Program-made: the position numbers and the translations under genes | Shown: in pieces, positions 6,195 through 8,732 of the stretch | Layout: the number at the start of each line of letters is the position of its first letter | Position numbering within the stretch: position 1 is the first letter of the stretch | Notes under the pieces: model-generated | What the model saw: only the letters and a program-made list of their open reading frames with translations | What the model was told of the DNA's origin: nothing | Database searches by the model: none | NCBI GenBank assembly: GCA_017987615.1 | Contig: JAGNTI010000052.1 | Span: forward strand, 1-8,732 | Direction: 5' to 3' | Length of the DNA stretch: 8,732 nt | Origin: Sediminibacterium sp. | GTDB lineage: Bacteria > Bacteroidota > Bacteroidia > Chitinophagales > Chitinophagaceae

Positions 6195-7156
6195 AAAAAT
6201 TTATCGAAGTAGGTGACGTTACAGACATACAAGCACTCATCAATAAAGGGCTGGCATATAAGCAGCATCCATTAATGGATAAAGCCCTTGGTGCCAATAA
6301 GCGCGTAGGTTTACTTTTTTTAAACCCTAGTTTGCGTACAAGACTTAGTACACAAGTAGCTGCGCAAAATTTAGGCATGGATGCCATTGTTTTTAATGTA
6401 GACAAAGAAGGTTGGGCTTTAGAATTTGCAGAAGGTGCCATAATGAATGGGACTACTGTCGAGCACGTAAAAGATGCAGCGCCTATTTTAGGTCAGTACT
6501 TTGACATTTTATGTATCCGTACTTTTCCAGGCTTACAAAATAGAGATGAAGATTACTCCGAAAAAATTATCAATCAGTTTATTAAATACGCGGGTGTGCC
6601 AGTTGTAAGTCTCGAAAGCGCAACACTGCATCCACTTCAATCATTAACGGATTTAATTACCATACAGGAATCTATTGCAGCCACAGGGCTTATTAAAAAA
6701 CCAAAAGTAGTGTTAACCTGGGCACCGCATGTAAAAGCATTACCACAATGTGTGGCCAATAGCTTTGCACAGTGGGCAACGGCTGCCAATTTTGCGGATG
6801 TTGTTGTTACGCATCCAGCGGGTTATGAACTTTCTGAAAAATATACCAAGGGTGCCACTATCACACATGATCAAGCTGCTGCTCTTGAGGGTGCCGATTT
6901 TGTGTATGTAAAAAACTGGAGTTCTTACGAAGATTATGGAAAAGTTTTTTGCACCGATCCTGCGTGGATGTTAACGGCAAATTCACTCAAGCATTCTAGT
7001 AATGCAAAAGTGATGCACTGTTTACCCGTAAGAAGAAATGTAGAACTCTCTGATGAAATATTAGATAGCGCAAGCAGTCTTGTTACCAAACAAGCAGGTA
7101 ATAGGGTTTGGGCTGCACAAGCCGTATTGTCCACCTTATTAAATTCAAACAAGTAA
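6191..7156 (+). CDS. argF': N-acylornithine carbamoyltransferase, probably N-succinylornithine-specific
   Basis: It transfers the carbamoyl group to N-acyl-ornithine to give N-acyl-citrulline, replacing ordinary ornithine carbamoyltransferase. Carbamoyl-phosphate motifs are present: SLRTR (47-51), HPLQ (147-150) and HCLP (276-279). The segment NGTTVEH (86-92) aligns by eye with DGDTEEH of Xanthomonas acetylornithine transcarbamylase and DGDKPEH of the Bacteroides fragilis succinylornithine enzyme. The deciding residue is Glu92 in the former, Pro90 in the latter and Val90 here. Published mutagenesis that I recall found replacing that Glu with Pro, Val, Ala or Ser shifts specificity to succinylornithine. 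The aligned sequences are from memory. Length (321 residues) fits. The start overlaps argD by 4 bases, and argB follows after 2 bases. Confidence 0.93.
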   Translation: MKKFIEVGDVTDIQALINKGLAYKQHPLMDKALGANKRVGLLFLNPSLRTRLSTQVAAQNLGMDAIVFNVDKEGWALEFAEGAIMNGTTVEHVKDAAPILGQYFDILCIRTFPGLQNRDEDYSEKIINQFIKYAGVPVVSLESATLHPLQSLTDLITIQESIAATGLIKKPKVVLTWAPHVKALPQCVANSFAQWATAANFADVVVTHPAGYELSEKYTKGATITHDQAAALEGADFVYVKNWSSYEDYGKVFCTDPAWMLTANSLKHSSNAKVMHCLPVRRNVELSDEILDSASSLVTKQAGNRVWAAQAVLSTLLNSNK

Positions 7157-7158
7157 GC

Positions 7159-7944
7159 GTGGAAAAAATATCCATTATAAAAATTGGCGGTAATATCATA
7201 GACAATGAAGCAAATCTTGCTTCCTTTTTAAACGCCTATGCGGCAGTAGAAGGAAAGAAAATTTTAATTCATGGCGGTGGCAAATTGGCCACTAAAATGG
7301 CCGCCGATTTAAATATACCACAGCAAATGGTAGATGGCAGAAGAATCACTGATGCTGCTACGCTTAAAATTGTAACGATGGTATATGCTGGATACATCAA
7401 TAAAAATATTGTAGCAGCGCTTCAATCAAAAAATATACAGGCACTTGGTATTTGTGGAGCAGATGCAAATATCATAAGAGCGCATAAAAGAATAAACGCG
7501 AGTACCGATTATGGTTTTGTCGGCGACATTGACGCAGTAGACTCGGAAAAAATTATTCAATTATTAGAAGCAGGCTTATCGCTTGTAATAGCACCCATAA
7601 CACACGATGGCGCTGGACAGCTATTAAACACCAATGCCGATACGATGGCACAAGCTATTGCTACTGCTGTTAGCAGTATGTACGAAGTATCTTTGGTATA
7701 CTCTTTTGAAAAAAAGGGTGTACTTTCTGATATTCAAAATAACGATAGTGTTATTCCGGTAATTAATCCAGAAAATTACACTAGTTTAAAAGCGAGTGGT
7801 CAGGTAAATGAAGGGATGATTCCAAAACTAGATAACGCTTTTGAAGCTTTGCAAAAAGGCGTAAATAGGGTTATCATTGGAGACGCTTTAGATATTGAAA
7901 AATTAATTGCTGGAAAAACTGGCACTACCATTCAAAAAAATTAA
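7159..7944 (+). CDS. argB: N-acylglutamate kinase
   Basis: It phosphorylates N-acyl-glutamate with ATP, the second step and often the feedback-inhibited one in other bacteria. Amino-acid-kinase motifs are KIGGN (8-12), HGGGK (38-42), the acyl-glutamate-binding GRRITD (60-65), NTNADTMAQAIA (157-168) and the late EGMIPKLDNAF. I chose the GTG at 7159, 2 bases after the argF' stop, giving 261 residues with the first beta strand right at the N-terminus. The frame can be extended back to an ATG at 7108, but that would overlap argF' by nearly 50 bases and add residues unlike the family. There is no N-terminal helix of the kind seen in arginine-inhibited hexameric kinases, so direct arginine feedback here is doubtful (inference). 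Confidence 0.94.
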   Translation: MEKISIIKIGGNIIDNEANLASFLNAYAAVEGKKILIHGGGKLATKMAADLNIPQQMVDGRRITDAATLKIVTMVYAGYINKNIVAALQSKNIQALGICGADANIIRAHKRINASTDYGFVGDIDAVDSEKIIQLLEAGLSLVIAPITHDGAGQLLNTNADTMAQAIATAVSSMYEVSLVYSFEKKGVLSDIQNNDSVIPVINPENYTSLKASGQVNEGMIPKLDNAFEALQKGVNRVIIGDALDIEKLIAGKTGTTIQKN

Positions 7945-7951
7945 TACCTAC

Positions 7952-8732
7952 TTGGAAACAAATAAACATAATTACGCAGCTGCTGCAATCGCTTTATTAC
8001 AAAAGCTCATTGCAACCCCTTCTTTTAGTAAAGAGGAGGACGCTACTGCGTTCATTTTATTTGATTACTTAAGGCAAAATGGGGTAACGCCTCATAGACA
8101 CCTTAACAATGTTTGGGCGGCTAATAAAAACTTTGATCCTTCAAAGCCTACCATACTTTTAAATTCTCATCACGATACGGTAAAGCCTAATGCAGGTTAT
8201 ACGCTTGATCCTTACAATCCCATAATTAAAGATGGTAAATTGTATGGGCTAGGAAGTAATGACGCTGGTGCTTCACTTGTTTCATTACTACATGTTTTTT
8301 TACATTATTACAACGCGTCTAATCTTACATACAACATCATTTATGCGGGTACTGCCGAAGAAGAAATTTCTGGAAAAAATGGTATTGAAAGTTTGGTGCC
8401 GCATTTACCAGTAATTGATTGTGCCATTATTGGTGAACCTACGCGTATGCAATTAGCAGTAGCAGAGCGCGGCTTAATGGTGTTAGATGTAGTGGTGCCA
8501 GGTGTTGCAGGACATGCGGCTAGAGGCGAAGGTGTCAATGCAATTTATCAAGCACTACCTGTCATTGATGTATTTAAAAATTATGTTTTTTCAAAATCTT
8601 CTGAATTGTTAGGTCCGGTACAACAAACCGTCACTGTTATAGAAACTACCAACAAGGCGCATAATATTGTACCTCCGGGTTGTACATTAGTGGTGGACGT
8701 GCGTGTGAATGAGTGTTATACGTTTGCGCAAA
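7952..8732 (+). CDS. argE: M20-family N-acylcitrulline/ornithine deacylase, 3' end outside window
   Basis: The frame runs open to the right edge, with 260 complete codons visible. The product is a metal-dependent M20 peptidase-type deacylase; next to argF', its expected substrate is N-acyl-citrulline, releasing citrulline for ArgG. Metal and catalytic motifs are in family order: HHDTV (73-77, ligands H73 and D75), GLGSNDAG with D104, the acidic triplet EEE (136-138) and IGEP with E162. The dimerisation-domain stretch GHAARGEGVNAI follows. The C-terminal His ligand lies beyond the window. No ATG precedes the conserved region; the TTG at 7952, 7 bases after argB, gives METNKHNY... and is preferred over ATT at 7940 or TTG at 7907, which overlap argB. 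Related M20 enzymes (DapE, peptidases) are similar, so the specific call rests on context. Confidence 0.9.
   Translation, partial: METNKHNYAAAAIALLQKLIATPSFSKEEDATAFILFDYLRQNGVTPHRHLNNVWAANKNFDPSKPTILLNSHHDTVKPNAGYTLDPYNPIIKDGKLYGLGSNDAGASLVSLLHVFLHYYNASNLTYNIIYAGTAEEEISGKNGIESLVPHLPVIDCAIIGEPTRMQLAVAERGLMVLDVVVPGVAGHAARGEGVNAIYQALPVIDVFKNYVFSKSSELLGPVQQTVTVIETTNKAHNIVPPGCTLVVDVRVNECYTFAQ

Noticed and set aside
5318..7152. Minus-strand open frames opposite argD and argF' (5318-5659, 5641-5886, 6130-6441, 6934-7152)
   Set aside because: The + strand here has well-supported enzymes with complete motifs; the opposite frames show no domain or start context.
7108..7158. ATG at 7108 as the argB start
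   Set aside because: It would overlap argF' by 49 bases and add residues not seen in the kinase family; GTG at 7159 places the first strand KIGGN at the normal position.
8024..8040. AGGAGG-like purine run as a ribosome-binding site for an internal start
   Set aside because: It encodes the conserved N-terminal KEED segment of the deacylase, upstream of the metal-binding motifs, so it is coding sequence rather than a start signal.
8341..8538. Minus-strand 65-residue frame
   Set aside because: It is opposite the M20 deacylase, whose active-site motifs run straight through this region.
1..8732. Insertion sequences, CRISPR arrays, tRNA genes, attachment sites
   Set aside because: I saw no repeated spacers, transposase motifs, terminal inverted repeats with target duplications, or cloverleaf sequences; the window is almost entirely coding.

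Overview
The window looks like a low-GC Bacteroidota chromosome, probably a Chitinophagaceae-type relative. The reasons are an Asn/Ser-rich outer-membrane beta-barrel protein of the Bacteroidota type, no clear Shine-Dalgarno sequences ahead of most genes, and an arginine pathway of the acyl-citrulline type (argF' plus an M20 deacylase). The taxonomic call is inference; there is no rRNA or marker gene here.

Layout, all on the + strand. Positions 3-1784 are the C-terminal 593 codons of an outer-membrane beta-barrel protein whose start lies outside the window. It is closed by a clean intrinsic terminator at 1804-1837. A 346-base gap (1785-2130) follows. Its first part (1838-1968) is AT-rich and holds only a weak promoter candidate. 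Its second part (1969-2098) is less AT-rich and structured. It encodes a possible 26-codon leader peptide with Arg codons at positions 21, 23 and 24, interleaved with RNA segments that can fold in mutually exclusive ways. From 2131 to the right edge runs one tightly packed operon: GNAT acyltransferase, argG, argC, argD, argF', argB and argE (cut by the edge). Junctions are 4-base overlaps or gaps of 2-7 bases.

Together the genes cover glutamate to argininosuccinate. The GNAT protein probably acylates glutamate. ArgB phosphorylates it, ArgC reduces it, ArgD transaminates it, ArgF' carbamoylates the acyl-ornithine, ArgE removes the acyl group to give citrulline, and ArgG adds aspartate. Only argH is missing and may lie just downstream. 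ArgF' has Val at residue 90, the position that separates succinyl- from acetyl-ornithine enzymes, so the pathway probably uses succinylated intermediates.

The most interesting element is the leader at 1969-2098, which looks like an arginine-responsive attenuator: Arg codons, including a CGA that I did not find in any of the seven operon genes, lie between alternative RNA helices just upstream of the arginine genes. The geometry is seen directly in the sequence; translation of the leader and the direction of control are inference.
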